From the NCBI GenBank assembly GCA_023228725.1, contig JALOAQ010000140.1, forward strand, positions 1 to 6,686: a stretch of DNA of 6,686 nucleotides. The letters are read 5' to 3'. Of this stretch, positions 6,476 through 6,686 are shown in pieces. The notes under the pieces were generated by a model. It made no database searches. It saw only the letters and a program-made list of their open reading frames with translations, and was not told the origin of the DNA. The position numbers were made by a program, and so were the translations under genes. Within the stretch, counting starts at the first letter, position 1, and every line of letters starts with the position of its first letter. This DNA comes from Bacteroidales bacterium. GTDB taxonomy: Bacteria; Bacteroidota; Bacteroidia; Bacteroidales; ML635J-15.

Positions 6476-6686
6476 TTATTTTTCAATTCTAATTCTGGCA
6501 TCAACAGCTTTTATGTATTTTGTATTTCCAAGAAGTGGGTTTAAATCCATTTCAAAAATCTCAGGAGCAGCTTCCATTAATGCAGAAACTCTTTGAATTT
6601 GTTCGGCAAAAATTTCTTGATTTACACCTTCTTGACCTCTAATACCTTCAATAATTTTATAAGATTTTAGATTTTTTATCATAAAT
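6476..6686 (-). CDS. ADP-forming acyl-CoA synthetase (acetate--CoA ligase type), C-terminal end only
   Basis: This is the last 70 residues of a gene whose start lies beyond the right edge. The frame is open to the edge, with a Phe codon preceding the Met at 6682, so that Met is internal. The sequence matches the end of the ATP-grasp domain of ADP-forming acyl-CoA synthetases (beta part): YKIIEGIRGQEGV, a QRVSALMEAAPEI helix, EMDLNPLL with the metal-binding Asn, and a closing AVDARIRIE. The family interconverts acyl-CoA, ADP and phosphate with the free acid, CoA and ATP, often in energy conservation from acetyl-CoA during fermentation. The substrate, and whether the alpha and beta parts are fused here, cannot be told from the fragment. 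It is the most upstream visible gene of the apparent operon. Confidence 0.88.
   Translation of the reverse strand, partial: FMIKNLKSYKIIEGIRGQEGVNQEIFAEQIQRVSALMEAAPEIFEMDLNPLLGNTKYIKAVDARIRIEK

Noticed and set aside
6339..6596. Plus-strand frame crossing the small membrane-protein gene and the synthetase end
   Set aside because: It is antisense to two minus-strand genes, of which the synthetase end is clearly recognisable.
6476..6682. Complete 68-residue gene starting at the Met at 6682
   Set aside because: The frame stays open to the window edge and the sequence aligns to the interior of the ATP-grasp domain of a much longer enzyme, so this Met is internal.

Overview
The window is strongly A+T-rich and comes from a member of the Bacteroidota. 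The case rests on three things: a secreted protein ending in a type IX secretion system (T9SS) type-B sorting domain, a PorP/SprF-family outer-membrane protein directly before it, and starts preceded by A-rich sequence with no Shine-Dalgarno motif. Order or genus cannot be read from this stretch.

All real genes lie on the minus strand and read from the right edge towards the left: (1) the 3' end of an ADP-forming acyl-CoA synthetase (acetate--CoA ligase type), cut by the window edge; (2) a 53-residue single-pass membrane protein whose ATG directly abuts the previous TAA; (3) a 232-residue polytopic membrane protein with a possible Mpv17/PMP22-like C-terminus; (4) a YggS/PLPBP-family pyridoxal-phosphate-binding protein; (5) a PorP/SprF-family protein that appears to start at TTG; (6) a 1099-residue T9SS cargo protein. 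The gaps between them are 0 to 5 bases, so the set probably forms one polycistronic unit whose promoter is outside the window.

The last two genes make functional sense together. SprF-like proteins are the outer-membrane partners needed to export or attach SprB-like type-B T9SS cargo, and this cargo is modular: signal peptide, seven beta-propeller-type repeats of about 61 residues, one SprB-like repeat, six Ig-like repeats of about 70 residues each with a regularly spaced cysteine pair, a second SprB-like repeat, and the C-terminal sorting domain. The upstream genes (energy metabolism, small membrane protein, membrane protein, PLP homeostasis) have no obvious link to secretion.

The left 599 bases carry no gene I can support. 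They hold a 57-bp direct repeat (one mismatch, 226 bp apart) containing a 9-bp-stem hairpin, and a cluster of C5 tracts. No clear rho-independent terminator follows the cargo gene. I see no convincing undescribed system. The items most worth a second look are the intergenic repeat, the small membrane protein and the architecture of the cargo/SprF pair.
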